From assembly GCF_001542915.1 (NCBI RefSeq), contig NZ_LNNH01000039.1, forward strand, positions 42,052 through 106,051: DNA of 64,000 nt, in the 5' to 3' direction. The DNA is from Peribacillus simplex. Its GTDB lineage: Bacteria; Bacillota; Bacilli; Bacillales; DSM-1321. The stretch's first letter is position 1. Each line of letters opens with the position of its first letter. This document shows, one piece after another, positions 1-9,449 of the stretch. The notes under the pieces were generated by a model, which was given only the letters and a program-made list of their open reading frames with translations, made no database searches and was not told the origin of the DNA. Made by a program: the position numbers and the translations under genes.

Positions 1-185
1 TGGCTAATCCAAAGGTTGGTGTCGCCATTGCCTTCTCCTTTTCCCAAATGGGAATCGTCATTTCCACTTTAGGCGGCATCTTTCTCTTAGGAGAGAAAAA
101 ATCGAAAAAGCAAATGACCTTCGTCATCATTGGATGTGTACTCGTCATTGCTGGCGGCGTCATGATCGGCTTTACAAAAGAATGA
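1..185 (+). CDS. glcU: Glucose uptake protein GlcU, C-terminal end (truncated by window edge)
   Basis: The reading frame is open from the window edge to a TGA ending at 185 and encodes about 60 residues. It shows two hydrophobic helices separated by a basic loop (GEKKSKK), as at the end of a ten-helix GRP/DMT-type sugar transporter. The gene directly downstream is glucose 1-dehydrogenase, and glcU-gdh is the known B. subtilis arrangement, where GlcU imports glucose and Gdh oxidises it in the forespore. Only the C-terminus is visible, so the call rests on helix pattern, loop sequence and neighbour. Confidence 0.8.
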   Translation, partial: ANPKVGVAIAFSFSQMGIVISTLGGIFLLGEKKSKKQMTFVIIGCVLVIAGGVMIGFTKE

Positions 186-197
186 TTCAAGGAGTGA

Positions 198-989
<792 letters not shown>

Positions 990-1072
990 TCGTTTTAAAA
1001 ATGATGCAGCTGCTGAAATGTCCCTTCTCATTCTAGTAAAAGTTATGTATGCCAATAAGAAGAAAGAATGTC

Positions 1073-1097
1073 AGAGACAGGGGTCCTCCTTGTCTCT
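1073..1097. terminator. Probable terminator between gdh and the sulfur cluster
   Basis: AGAGACA and TGTCTCT arms with further pairing inside form a hairpin between the convergent gdh and amidohydrolase genes. The T tract is only moderate on either side, so it may act in both directions. Confidence 0.5.
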
Positions 1098-1177
1098 CAT
1101 TTCTTTGCCCTCACCTTATAGAATCTTCAATCCAACATACAAAGCCTTTCCCCAAATGTGCTCGGCAAATCCTGCCT

Positions 1178-2320
1178 TCACCACTCTCCATGTTTACACA
1201 ATAAATCCTTGGCACTTTCAGATAAAAAATAGGCGGCTTTCATTATCGCTTTTTCATCAACCGTAAAGGCTGGGTGATGCCAGTCTTCGTTTCCGTTCGT
1301 ACCAAAAAAGGCAAAAGTACCGGGAATATGTTGAAGATAGTAAGCGAAATCCTCCCCAGCCATTGAAGGTTCTGGATCGATTACACCTAATGATTGCCCC
1401 AAAGCGGAACTGCGTGCCATCTCTGTAATAGCTGGATGGTTATGAAGCGCAGGTGGCCCTGGAAACCAGTCAATCACAGCCTCCTGTGAAAAAGCGGCCG
1501 CGATATTATTTACGATCGAATGAAATTTCTGCTTTACTTCCTCCCGTATTGCCGACTCAAAAGTCCGGATCGTTCCTTCAAGTGTGACCTCACCCGGAAT
1601 TACATTCCATGTGCTTCCACCTGTTATCCTCGTCACGCTCACCACCGCACTTTCCAGCGGAGATACATTTCTGCTGACGATAGTTTGCAGGGCGGTAATA
1701 AGCTGGGCTCCCGCTGCTATCGGATCATTTCCACTTTGAGGGATCGCCGCATGACTGCCCTTGCCTTGAAGCACAATTTGAAAACGGTCCACTGCCGCCA
1801 TTAGCGCTCCTTCTTTTATCCCTATGGTCCCGACAGGTAAATCCGGTTTATTATGCAGTCCGATTATGGCCGCGACATTGTCGATTTGGCCGTCTTTTAT
1901 CACGTAAGCAGCACCGCCGCCCAACTCTTCTGCTGGTTGAAAAAGCAAGCGCACGGTTCCGCTCAGCTCCGGTTGATATTCTTTCAACAGGTAAGCAGCG
2001 CCAATGACAGCTGCGGTATGGAAGTCGTGCCCGCAGGCATGCATCACTCCTTTTACTTTTGAAGCAAATGGAAGACCGGTTTGCTCCTCGATCGGGAGCG
2101 CATCGATATCCGCCCTTATCGCTATCGTCGGTCCGGGTTTCCCACCCTTTATATCTGCGAAAACACCTGTTTTCAATCCTGTCTGCCGGATTTCTATAGC
2201 CTCTTCCCCAAGCCACTTTCGAATCGACTTTGTCGTTTCGAATTCTTCATTCGATAACTCGGGATGTTGATGTAAATGACGCCGTATCGCTATTAAACGG
2301 CTTTCCAACTCTCGCCCCAT
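1178..2320 (-). CDS. sndA: M20-family amidohydrolase, likely N-acetyl-(S-alkyl)cysteine deacetylase
   Basis: This 380-residue metallo-amidohydrolase carries the dinuclear zinc motifs of the M20/YtnL group: a conserved Asp in RADIDALPI, Cys and His in MHACGHDFHTA, Glu in PAEELGGGA, and the dimerisation-domain His in SHAAIP. It is the last gene of a minus-strand cluster, 18 bases after a GNAT acetyltransferase. In B. subtilis the homologue YtnL (SndA) removes the N-acetyl group from acetylated S-alkylcysteines, and the neighbours support that role here. Hippurate or other N-acyl amino acids are alternative substrates. Confidence 0.8.
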   Translation of the reverse strand: MGRELESRLIAIRRHLHQHPELSNEEFETTKSIRKWLGEEAIEIRQTGLKTGVFADIKGGKPGPTIAIRADIDALPIEEQTGLPFASKVKGVMHACGHDFHTAAVIGAAYLLKEYQPELSGTVRLLFQPAEELGGGAAYVIKDGQIDNVAAIIGLHNKPDLPVGTIGIKEGALMAAVDRFQIVLQGKGSHAAIPQSGNDPIAAGAQLITALQTIVSRNVSPLESAVVSVTRITGGSTWNVIPGEVTLEGTIRTFESAIREEVKQKFHSIVNNIAAAFSQEAVIDWFPGPPALHNHPAITEMARSSALGQSLGVIDPEPSMAGEDFAYYLQHIPGTFAFFGTNGNEDWHHPAFTVDEKAIMKAAYFLSESAKDLLCKHGEW

Positions 2321-2338
2321 ACAGACGCCTCCTTCCTT

Positions 2339-2848
2339 TTATAAATCCAAGCGATAGCATTTCACTAAAATATCATGATTTTGGAATTCCTTCGTTTCAT
2401 CCCGTTTAAAGCCAAACCATTCATATAATTTAATGGCTTTATGCATCTTGTCGGTAGAATGCAGGTACAAACTGGACGCCCCTTGCGATTTTGCATACTG
2501 TACACTAGCTTTTAATAATTCCTGTGCGATACCGCGCCCTCTTGATTGGGGATGAACGGCCAGCAACCGAATGATTGGTGAAGAAATTCCAAGTTCAGGC
2601 TTTTCATATGCCTTTTCAGATGATTGAAAAAGCTGTAATGTACCAAGGATATCCTGTTGGCACTTTGCAACCAATACCTTATCAACAAGTGGATTATCCA
2701 CGGAGGATTGAATATTCTTCAAATATCCATCCCAAGCCTCCGGGTTCGAATATTCAAATTCATACTGCTGATAACTTTCAACCAATAAGCGGCGGACCTT
2801 CTCTTTGTCTTCTTCAATTAATTCATTGACTACAATTGGATTAGTCAT
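2339..2848 (-). CDS. GNAT-family N-acetyltransferase
   Basis: This is a 169-residue GNAT protein. The acetyl-CoA-binding segment reads AVHPQSRGRGIAQELL near residues 95-110, and the C-terminal KLYEWFGF is typical of the fold. It lies between the transporter ATPase and the M20 deacetylase with spacings of 18-19 bases, so it belongs to the sulfur operon. By context it may acetylate the amino group of imported S-modified cysteines, as SnaA/SnaB do in B. subtilis. It is the second acetyltransferase of the cluster and the substrate cannot be read from the sequence. Confidence 0.75.
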   Translation of the reverse strand: MTNPIVVNELIEEDKEKVRRLLVESYQQYEFEYSNPEAWDGYLKNIQSSVDNPLVDKVLVAKCQQDILGTLQLFQSSEKAYEKPELGISSPIIRLLAVHPQSRGRGIAQELLKASVQYAKSQGASSLYLHSTDKMHKAIKLYEWFGFKRDETKEFQNHDILVKCYRLDL

Positions 2849-2867
2849 CTCCCCTTGGCCCCTTCCT

Positions 2868-3638
2868 TCAATTAGCTTTTTCTTCTAAATACGGTATAGG
2901 AATATCCCTTGATATCCTGTTTAAAAATTGTCGTGTTCGTTCTTCTTTGGGAGCATTGAAAATTTCAAGCGGAGAGCCTTCTTCCACGATGATCCCGCCG
3001 TCCATGAAGAGAACTCGATCGGATACCTCTTTGGCAAAACTCATTTCATGGGTTACAATCACCATCGTGATGCCTTCCTGGGCAATGGTTTTTATCACCG
3101 ATAGAACCTCTCCGACGAGTTCAGGGTCAAGTGCCGATGTTGGCTCATCAAATAGGATGACTTCCGGATTTAAAGCAAGGGCCCTGGCAATGCCCACACG
3201 TTGCTGTTGGCCGCCTGACAATTGCGAAGGGAAATCGTTATGCTTATCTCCCAACCCTACTTTCTCCAATAAAAGCTCGCTTTCTCGTTTCGCATCCGCC
3301 TTCTTATATTTTTTTGTAACAATTAATCCTTCCATCACGTTTTCCAAAACGGTTTTATGAGCAAATAAATTATAATGCTGAAAAACCATCGCCGATTGTC
3401 TCCTCAGGGACAAGATTTCCCTTTTGGTCGCCTTCGTGGACTTCACCTGTATATTTCCCACTTGAACAATGCCCTCATCTGGTTTATCCAGAAAGTTCAA
3501 GCACCTAAGCAAGGTCGTTTTTCCAGATCCGCTAGGTCCAAGGATGGTCACTACTTCACCCTTGCCTACCTTCAAATTGATTCCTTTTAAGACGGGCTGC
3601 CGGTTAAATGATTTTTTTATATCTTTTAAATAAATCAT
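2868..3638 (-). CDS. tcyN: Amino-acid (cystine/S-compound) ABC transporter ATP-binding protein
   Basis: This 256-residue ABC ATPase of the polar amino-acid family has Walker [10 protein letters not shown] near residue 34, the signature LSGGQQQR, Walker [12 protein letters not shown] and the switch His in VTHEM. It overlaps the preceding permease by four bases (ATGA), which indicates translational coupling. Gene order binding protein-permease-permease-ATPase matches B. subtilis tcyJKLMN, which imports cystine and S-modified cysteine derivatives. The energy-coupling role is certain; the exact substrate is inferred. Confidence 0.88.
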   Translation of the reverse strand: MIYLKDIKKSFNRQPVLKGINLKVGKGEVVTILGPSGSGKTTLLRCLNFLDKPDEGIVQVGNIQVKSTKATKREILSLRRQSAMVFQHYNLFAHKTVLENVMEGLIVTKKYKKADAKRESELLLEKVGLGDKHNDFPSQLSGGQQQRVGIARALALNPEVILFDEPTSALDPELVGEVLSVIKTIAQEGITMVIVTHEMSFAKEVSDRVLFMDGGIIVEEGSPLEIFNAPKEERTRQFLNRISRDIPIPYLEEKAN

Positions 3639-4345
3639 TGTACTCCTCCTCGATTATAGGCAGTGGCTTTTTTCTCGATGAAAAACGAAAGTCCCTCCGC
3701 AATGATTGTGAGACCCCAGTAAATCAAACCAGCGGCGATGAAAGACTCCAAAAATTTCAGATTGGTGGATGCAACTATATTGGCTGCACCTGTCATTTCC
3801 TTTTGGGAGACAATGAAAGCGATCGATGACGTATGCAGGAATCCAATGAAAATATTCGTGAAATTCGGAATGGATTGGGCCATTGCCTGAGGCAAAACGA
3901 TGCGTGTCATCGCTTGAAAGGTATTCATGCCTATGGAATAAGCTGCCTCCATTTGTCCAGTGGAGACACTGATGATTCCGGACCTGAATATTTCCGATAA
4001 ATAAGCACCCGCACTCAACGATAGGGCGGTCAGGACGAATAAACTGATTGGGATGGAATTAGATTGAATGCCCCAATCGAATTTCGCGGAAATTAGATCG
4101 ATCAATAGCGGAAAACCGAAATAAATGAGCATGATGTGCATGATGATCGGCGTTCCTCTAAAGAAAGAAACATATCCATTCGCCACTCCAGCTAAATATT
4201 TCACTTTATAAATCCTGATCAAGGCAACGGCGAGACCGATTAGAAAACCTGCAAAAAGAGGAATAATCGTCAAGAAAAGCGTAGTGGGAAGTGCCTTCAA
4301 AATCTCCTTGAAAGCAGTCCAGATAAATAGAATATCAATCGTCAA
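3635..4345 (-). CDS. tcyM: Amino-acid ABC transporter permease (TcyM-like)
   Basis: This 236-residue integral membrane protein has about five hydrophobic helices. The cytoplasmic EAA-type loop reads [12 protein letters not shown] near residue 145, where it would dock on the ATPase. N-terminal [15 protein letters not shown] and [11 protein letters not shown] are typical of the HisM/GlnP permease family. It follows the other permease by 20 bases and overlaps the ATPase start, so the two permeases probably form a heterodimer. Substrate assignment to cystine or S-alkylcysteine rests on gene order. Confidence 0.85.
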   Translation of the reverse strand: MTIDILFIWTAFKEILKALPTTLFLTIIPLFAGFLIGLAVALIRIYKVKYLAGVANGYVSFFRGTPIIMHIMLIYFGFPLLIDLISAKFDWGIQSNSIPISLFVLTALSLSAGAYLSEIFRSGIISVSTGQMEAAYSIGMNTFQAMTRIVLPQAMAQSIPNFTNIFIGFLHTSSIAFIVSQKEMTGAANIVASTNLKFLESFIAAGLIYWGLTIIAEGLSFFIEKKATAYNRGGVQ

Positions 4346-4365
4346 AACCTTCCCTCCTCCTTTTG

Positions 4366-5073
4366 TTATCCAGCAGCAGACACATGGACTGCCTGATGCC
4401 GGTTGATGCGTTTTTCATACAATCTAAATATTTTCTCGAACAGTAGCACGACTGCATAATAGATGATGGATAAGGAGAGGTAGACTTCGAGACCGTGTGC
4501 CGTTGCAGCAATCAATGTCTCCCCTCTCCCCATCATATCCATCACACCGATGGTAAAGGCAAGAGAGGTATCCTTCAATGATCCGATGATGGCGTTAGCG
4601 ATATTGGGAAAAGCGATCCGTATTGCCTGTGGAAGCACGATCCGAAAAAAACTTTGGCTATTATTCATCCCCACTGAATAGGCTGCTTCCGTTTGCCCAT
4701 GATCGACAGCCTTTATCGCCCCTCGAAAAATCTCCGCAAAATGCGCCCCATTACTTAGTGCATACGTAATAATGACAAAATACAGAGCCTCCATTCTTGA
4801 AATATCGATGTTAACGAATAAAAGGATGGCAGGAAGCCCATAAAACACTAGAAATAATTGGATTAAAATAGGAGTTCCCCGAATGAAGGAAATATACAAT
4901 ATGACAAATTGATTCAAGACCGGGATACGGAATACCCTCAGGATGGCAGCCGCTATCCCAAGGATCATCCCTAATGAAACCGAGGCTGCCAGGATCTGTA
5001 ACGTAACCCCTAGATAATGGATTAAAGTCGGTACGAAATCGACTATTAAAGAAAGATCGAATGATTTCCCCAT
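4366..5073 (-). CDS. tcyL: Amino-acid ABC transporter permease (TcyL-like)
   Basis: This 235-residue membrane permease is a paralogue of the next gene and shares its layout. It has hydrophobic helices, the family sequence SFIRGTPILIQLF and the ATPase-docking loop GQTEAAYSVGMNNSQ. It starts 32 bases after the binding-protein gene. With TcyM it would form the heterodimeric membrane channel of the importer. Confidence 0.85.
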   Translation of the reverse strand: MGKSFDLSLIVDFVPTLIHYLGVTLQILAASVSLGMILGIAAAILRVFRIPVLNQFVILYISFIRGTPILIQLFLVFYGLPAILLFVNIDISRMEALYFVIITYALSNGAHFAEIFRGAIKAVDHGQTEAAYSVGMNNSQSFFRIVLPQAIRIAFPNIANAIIGSLKDTSLAFTIGVMDMMGRGETLIAATAHGLEVYLSLSIIYYAVVLLFEKIFRLYEKRINRHQAVHVSAAG

Positions 5074-5105
5074 GCTTTAGCACCTCCGCGCTTACGACAA
5101 TCTAA

Positions 5106-5930
5106 TTAAAATCCGACTGAATAATCAGCACCCAGCCACTTTTTACTAAGTTCGCTCACTGCCCCTTCCTTTTTCAGCTCCACAAGTGCTTCATCAATTC
5201 TCTTCTGTAAAGGCGTTTCATCCTTTCTTAGCAAAAAGTATACCTTTGAATTAAGGAGAGGTTCACCTACGACCTTTTGCTGTGCATCTGCTTGTTCATT
5301 CAAGAAGTCGACTGCAAATGGTGTCGTGATGGTGGCATCGGCCCGGCCCGTTTTGATTTGATTCTTCGTATCATCGGCACCTTGGCCTGAATAAATGATG
5401 TCAATGCCGGCATTATTTTCTTTATTGTACTTTTCAAGAAATACGGCTGAATTGCTCGTTGCACTCACTATCGCTTTTTTCCCTTTTAGATCTTTAATGG
5501 AATGAATATCATTGTTGTCCTTATGAACGGTAACCTGTAAGGGAAAGACATTATATGGCTCCTTATTAAAGAGGAATTTCTCTTTTCGTTCATCATTCAC
5601 TTCCATTTGATGAGCAACGAAATCGATTTTATTCGTCTCTAAACTTAATAAAAGATTAGAAAAATCCATCGTTTTAAATTCAAATTCATATTCAGGGAGC
5701 TTTTCATCGATTTGGCGGACCAACTCGACATCATATCCTGTCAGCTTCCCGTTCTTATCCAAAAAGCAAATATTCGGGAATTGCGTGCCTGTTCCTACAA
5801 TGATTTTCTGAACTTTTTTATTTTCTGTATCACCTGCATTTGATTTTGCTGTACTCGTTGTTTCTTTCGAAGAGCAAGCTCCTAAAACAGTCAGCAGCAG
5901 TGCCATCACCAAAAATAATATTTTTTTCAT
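5106..5930 (-). CDS. tcyK: Amino-acid ABC transporter substrate-binding lipoprotein (TcyJ/K-like)
   Basis: The start chosen is the ATG at 5930, with a GGGGGA ribosome site about 8 bases upstream; an ATG six codons earlier overlaps that site and is less likely. The 274-residue product begins MKKILFLVMALLLTVLGAC, a lipoprotein signal peptide with lipobox LGAC, so it would be tethered outside the membrane. The rest is a family 3 solute-binding fold (GYDVELVRQI, NKIDFVAHQMEV). B. subtilis has two such proteins (TcyJ, TcyK) in this cluster; here there is one. Confidence 0.87.
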   Translation of the reverse strand: MKKILFLVMALLLTVLGACSSKETTSTAKSNAGDTENKKVQKIIVGTGTQFPNICFLDKNGKLTGYDVELVRQIDEKLPEYEFEFKTMDFSNLLLSLETNKIDFVAHQMEVNDERKEKFLFNKEPYNVFPLQVTVHKDNNDIHSIKDLKGKKAIVSATSNSAVFLEKYNKENNAGIDIIYSGQGADDTKNQIKTGRADATITTPFAVDFLNEQADAQQKVVGEPLLNSKVYFLLRKDETPLQKRIDEALVELKKEGAVSELSKKWLGADYSVGF

Positions 5931-5950
5931 CTCAATTTCCCCCGACATTT

Positions 5951-6484
5951 TTAATGACTAACCAATGGTTCTTTATTTTCAATGATGCGGTACAGCGTTT
6001 CATCAAGAATTTTACGAAGGTAGACAATCTTTTCGCCATCGTGAACTCGTTCGGCAAAAATCTCATAGCCTCTTCTTTCATAAATGGATACAAGCCAAGG
6101 GTGGCGATCGGCTGTCGCCAAATAGACAGCCGGCGCTTTCACCAGATCCCGAAGCATATTTTCTTCCACCCAAGTTAACAAAGCCGCCCCGATGCCTTTT
6201 TGCTTATACAAGGGATCTACCGCAAACCACCAAATGAAGGGGTAGGGACTGAAGTGCTCAGGATCATTCCATGGATGGCGAACGGTCACGGTCGAAACAA
6301 TTTGGCCATCCCGTTCTAATACGTAAGTGAGATTCCGCCGAATATTATTCGTCACTAACTGCAGATCAGCCGTCGCAGCCAAAAATTTAATATTCAAATC
6401 CCTAATCGGTTCATACGCCCTAAGCGTGACCCCCAGCACTTCAGAGGCATCCGTAACAGTAGCAAGACGGATTAGCTGTGACAT
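5951..6484 (-). CDS. snaA: GNAT acetyltransferase, SnaA/YtmI-like
   Basis: This 177-residue GNAT protein has the acetyl-CoA motif PLYKQKGIGAALLTW and the C-terminal YERRGYEIFAE. It sits 20 bases upstream of the transporter lipoprotein gene, the same relation as ytmI to tcyJ in B. subtilis, where the enzyme N-acetylates S-alkylcysteines before thioether oxidation. A 117-base gap separates it from cmoI, so a second promoter for the transporter half of the cluster is possible, although I could not define one with good spacing. Confidence 0.75.
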   Translation of the reverse strand: MSQLIRLATVTDASEVLGVTLRAYEPIRDLNIKFLAATADLQLVTNNIRRNLTYVLERDGQIVSTVTVRHPWNDPEHFSPYPFIWWFAVDPLYKQKGIGAALLTWVEENMLRDLVKAPAVYLATADRHPWLVSIYERRGYEIFAERVHDGEKIVYLRKILDETLYRIIENKEPLVSH

Positions 6485-6601
6485 GATTCATCCCCCATCT
6501 CCATAGTTTATTATCCAAACAAGAATAGTCGGAATTATATCGCGATTTATTCATTCACCTGTTCAAGACCTTTCTATCTGCTGCTGATTCAGGAATCTAG
6601 G

Positions 6602-6880
6602 TTAAAATGCTGGATTTTTGTGATGGTACCGGTCAAGTGCTTTTTCAAGATGGGGGATGCCGACTTCTGTAACGGCCTCATAGACGTTCCCCCGCCCGAT
6701 TTCAATAATGGGCACATACCGGACGCCATATTTGATTTCTAAAATATCGCGCCGTTCATCCTGGTTGGTAACATCCACCGTTTGATACGCAATGTCCTTT
6801 TCCTTTAAGTATTGTTTAACATCCTCGCAATAGTGGCAGCCTTGTTTTGACCAAACGACGACAGATAGCTGTTCTCCCAT
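6602..6880 (-). CDS. cmoI: Glutaredoxin-like protein YtnI/CmoI
   Basis: This 92-residue thioredoxin-fold protein has a redox motif CHYC near residues 15-18 and a cis-Pro segment RYVPIIEIG. It lies 17 bases after the cmoJ monooxygenase gene. B. subtilis ytnI is adjacent to the same monooxygenases in the S-alkylcysteine salvage operon, where a redox partner role is suggested. The fold and motif are clear; the partner is inferred. Confidence 0.8.
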   Translation of the reverse strand: MGEQLSVVVWSKQGCHYCEDVKQYLKEKDIAYQTVDVTNQDERRDILEIKYGVRYVPIIEIGRGNVYEAVTEVGIPHLEKALDRYHHKNPAF

Positions 6881-6897
6881 TTCATATTCCTCCTTGA

Positions 6898-8232
6898 TTA
6901 TTGATTGATTTTTTCTTTCGCATAACGATTTTCCGGGAACGGAAGCCCCAGGTTGCCCCTTAATGTATCTGCTTCATATTCAGTACGATATATCCCCCTT
7001 TGTTGAAGGATGGGAACCACATGGAGAACAAAGTCATTCAAAGCGTTCGGGACACTTGAAGCAAAGATGAATCCGTCCGCACCCTTCTCTTCGAACCATT
7101 GCTGGATCAAATCCGCCACTTTCTCTGGAGTTCCAATAAAGGGAGTACGGGGTGTAGCTTCATTAAGGGCCACTTGTCGGAGCGTCAAATGTTTCTCCTT
7201 GGCCTCCTGCTTAATTCGATCGGTCGTACTTCGGAAACTGTTTTTTCCGATGTCCCCGAGATCCGGGAAAGGGGCATCCACATCATATTGCGTAAAATCA
7301 TGATGATCAAAGTACCGTCCCAAGTAATCGAGCGCCTTATCGACGGAAACAAGATTAGCAAGTTCTTGATATTTGTTCTCTGCCGCTTCATCAGTTGCAC
7401 CGATGATCGGGGCGATACCCGGAAGGATGACGATATCATCAGGGTTTCTCCCGAATGCAATGGCCCTTTTTTTAACATCTTGATAAAACTTCTGCGCCTC
7501 TTCCAAAGTTGGATGACCCGTAAAGATTGCATCCGCATCTTTGGCAGCAAGATTTTTGCCGTCTTCGGATGATCCAGCTTGGAAAATGACCGGACGCCCC
7601 TGTTTGGATCGAGCAATGTTAAGCGGTCCCTGTACAGAGAAGAATTCTCCTTTATGATTTAATTGGTGCATTTTTGAAGGCTCAAAAAACTTACCCGACT
7701 TTTTATCCCGGATAAACGCATCATCCTCCCATGAATCCCATAAGCCTTTAGTGACCTGGATATATTCTGAAGCAATCCGGTACCGTTTGGCATGATCGGG
7801 ATGTTCTTCAATGGTTTTGCTATAGTTCAAGGCTGTACTCTCAAGAGGCGTAGTAACAAGGTTCCATCCCCCTCGTCCATGACTGATATGATCAAGTGAA
7901 GCGAATTGCCTTGCTACAGTAAATGGCTCACTATACGAAGTTGAAACAGTACCGACAAGCCCTATCCTTGTCGTCACAGCTGAAAGTGCGGACAAAAGAG
8001 TAAGTGGCTCAAATCGATTCAAGAAATGGGGAATCGATTTCTCGTTGATATATAAACCGTCAGCGATGAATAATAAATCAAACTTTCCCTCTTCGGCCTT
8101 CCGAGCCTGCTCCGTATAAAATTCGATACTGACACTGGCATCTGCTTGAATGTCAGGATGCCTCCAACCAGATATGCTTCCTCCAACTCCATGAATAAGC
8201 GCTCCTAATTTCAACTTTCTCCGCTCAGACAT
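6898..8232 (-). CDS. cmoJ: Flavin-dependent monooxygenase YtnJ/CmoJ (NtaA/SnaA/DszA family)
   Basis: This 444-residue protein is a two-component FMNH2-dependent monooxygenase of the bacterial luciferase superfamily. It opens with [20 protein letters not shown], typical of the NtaA/DszA/YtnJ branch, and contains [17 protein letters not shown] and [10 protein letters not shown]. In the B. subtilis pathway YtnJ oxidises the thioether of N-acetyl-S-alkylcysteine, leading to C-S bond cleavage. The order here is cmoO-cmoJ-cmoI, whereas B. subtilis has ytmO-ytnI-ytnJ. Confidence 0.85.
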   Translation of the reverse strand: MSERRKLKLGALIHGVGGSISGWRHPDIQADASVSIEFYTEQARKAEEGKFDLLFIADGLYINEKSIPHFLNRFEPLTLLSALSAVTTRIGLVGTVSTSYSEPFTVARQFASLDHISHGRGGWNLVTTPLESTALNYSKTIEEHPDHAKRYRIASEYIQVTKGLWDSWEDDAFIRDKKSGKFFEPSKMHQLNHKGEFFSVQGPLNIARSKQGRPVIFQAGSSEDGKNLAAKDADAIFTGHPTLEEAQKFYQDVKKRAIAFGRNPDDIVILPGIAPIIGATDEAAENKYQELANLVSVDKALDYLGRYFDHHDFTQYDVDAPFPDLGDIGKNSFRSTTDRIKQEAKEKHLTLRQVALNEATPRTPFIGTPEKVADLIQQWFEEKGADGFIFASSVPNALNDFVLHVVPILQQRGIYRTEYEADTLRGNLGLPFPENRYAKEKINQ

Positions 8233-8285
8233 CCATACTCCCCCTTTTATTCTTTTTTGCTTTTACATCCCTGTGAGTGAAGAAA

Positions 8286-9308
8286 TCAACTTGGGCTCGT
8301 TACGTGTTTCCCTTCAGGTAAGGCTAATTGGAGCGGACTCAATAATTGGAAAGATCGTAATCTTTCTGCTTCTTTTAAAACCGGCGTATGCAAGATGAAC
8401 TCATCTGCCCCGTACTTTTCATGTAAATTTGTTAACTGTTCTTTTACGTATGTGGGAGTCCCGGCAATGATAGTGGATTCCTGTTCTTCAATTTCGTATG
8501 ATTCCCCAGCCTGCTTCCCGAATATTTCCGCTTGCTCGAGTGTTTGGACCGTCACTGAACGACCGCTTCTGAGATGGACTTTCACTATCTTTTGATCACC
8601 GATTAATTGGGTTGCTTCTTGCTGTGAAGGAGCGGCAATCACGGCAACCGATACCTTAAAGCTCCCAGTCGGAAAGATGCTCCGGTAAATGCGTGCAGCA
8701 TCATCGAGTACAGTCTCATTGCTATTGATAAATCGGGCAAATACATAGGCGATACCAAGGTTGGCGGCTAGCCTCGCACTGTCAGCACTGGCACCAAGCA
8801 GGAACATTTCAGGTTTTATGGACGGAAGCGGGGTCGCTTGAACGCCTGCAAGAGGGTGGGTATCATTGATCGAATTTTCAATTATTTCTTGCAAGAAAGA
8901 TAACCTCTCTTCAAAATCTTTTCCATCATTCACGGTACCATGCTGCAGCGCCTTCGTGGATAATGGGAGTCCCCCGGGTGCCTTTCCGATGCCAAGGTCC
9001 ACTCTGCCAGGTGAAAGATTTGATAGCACATGAAAGTTTTCCGCCACTTTATACGGACTATAATGCTGAAGCATGACACCTCCCGACCCTACTCGAATCG
9101 AATGGGTTTGGGCTAAAAGATGCGATATCAATACCTCCGGTGAGGATCCCGCCAAGGTTTCGGCATGATGATGTTCCGAAACCCAGAAACGGTTATACCC
9201 CCACTCTTCTGCATGCTTAGCCAGGTTGATGGTTTGCTGTAATGCATCAACTGCTGTAGAACCGGGAAATATCGGACTCTGATCTAAAATGCCAAGCGTA
9301 TAACTCAT
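8286..9308 (-). CDS. cmoO: Luciferase-like monooxygenase YtmO/CmoO
   Basis: This 340-residue luciferase-like flavin monooxygenase carries the family sequences LDQSPIFPG, FWVSEHHHAETLAGSSPEVL, GSGGVMLQHYSPYKVAE and GRVDLGIGKAPGG. A GGAGGAGAG ribosome site precedes the ATG. It is the first gene after the LysR regulator and has its own candidate promoter at 9366-9394. The homologous YtmO acts on N-acetylated S-alkylcysteines; the exact alkyl group accepted cannot be read from sequence. Confidence 0.85.
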   Translation of the reverse strand: MSYTLGILDQSPIFPGSTAVDALQQTINLAKHAEEWGYNRFWVSEHHHAETLAGSSPEVLISHLLAQTHSIRVGSGGVMLQHYSPYKVAENFHVLSNLSPGRVDLGIGKAPGGLPLSTKALQHGTVNDGKDFEERLSFLQEIIENSINDTHPLAGVQATPLPSIKPEMFLLGASADSARLAANLGIAYVFARFINSNETVLDDAARIYRSIFPTGSFKVSVAVIAAPSQQEATQLIGDQKIVKVHLRSGRSVTVQTLEQAEIFGKQAGESYEIEEQESTIIAGTPTYVKEQLTNLHEKYGADEFILHTPVLKEAERLRSFQLLSPLQLALPEGKHVTSPS

Positions 9309-9365
9309 ATTTTCTCTCCTCCGCTTTAATTCCGAGTTAATTTATACGATTAATTGATTTTGTAT

Positions 9366-9394
9366 ATCCTATCACCAGAACATGCGGATGGCAA
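9366..9394 (-). promoter_or_regulatory. Candidate sigma-A promoter of the cmoO operon
   Basis: On the minus strand TTGCCA (9389-9394) and TAGGAT (9366-9371) are separated by exactly 17 bases, about 60 bases upstream of the cmoO start. The -10 box is weak, as expected for a promoter that depends on an activator such as the adjacent LysR-type regulator. Confidence 0.5.
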
Positions 9395-9422
9395 TGGTTT
9401 TACCAATAGAAAAAAATATGGC

Positions 9423-9445
9423 ATCGATAGAAAATATCTATCGAT
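9423..9445. promoter_or_regulatory. 9-bp inverted repeat between ascR and cmoO
   Basis: Arms ATCGATAGA and TCTATCGAT flank a 5-base spacer. The element lies just upstream of the candidate cmoO promoter, where a LysR-type activator would bind. It also lies just after the regulator stop codon, and a run of T follows about 6 bases away on the minus strand, so it could instead be the terminator of ascR. Confidence 0.45.
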
Positions 9446-9449
9446 TCGA

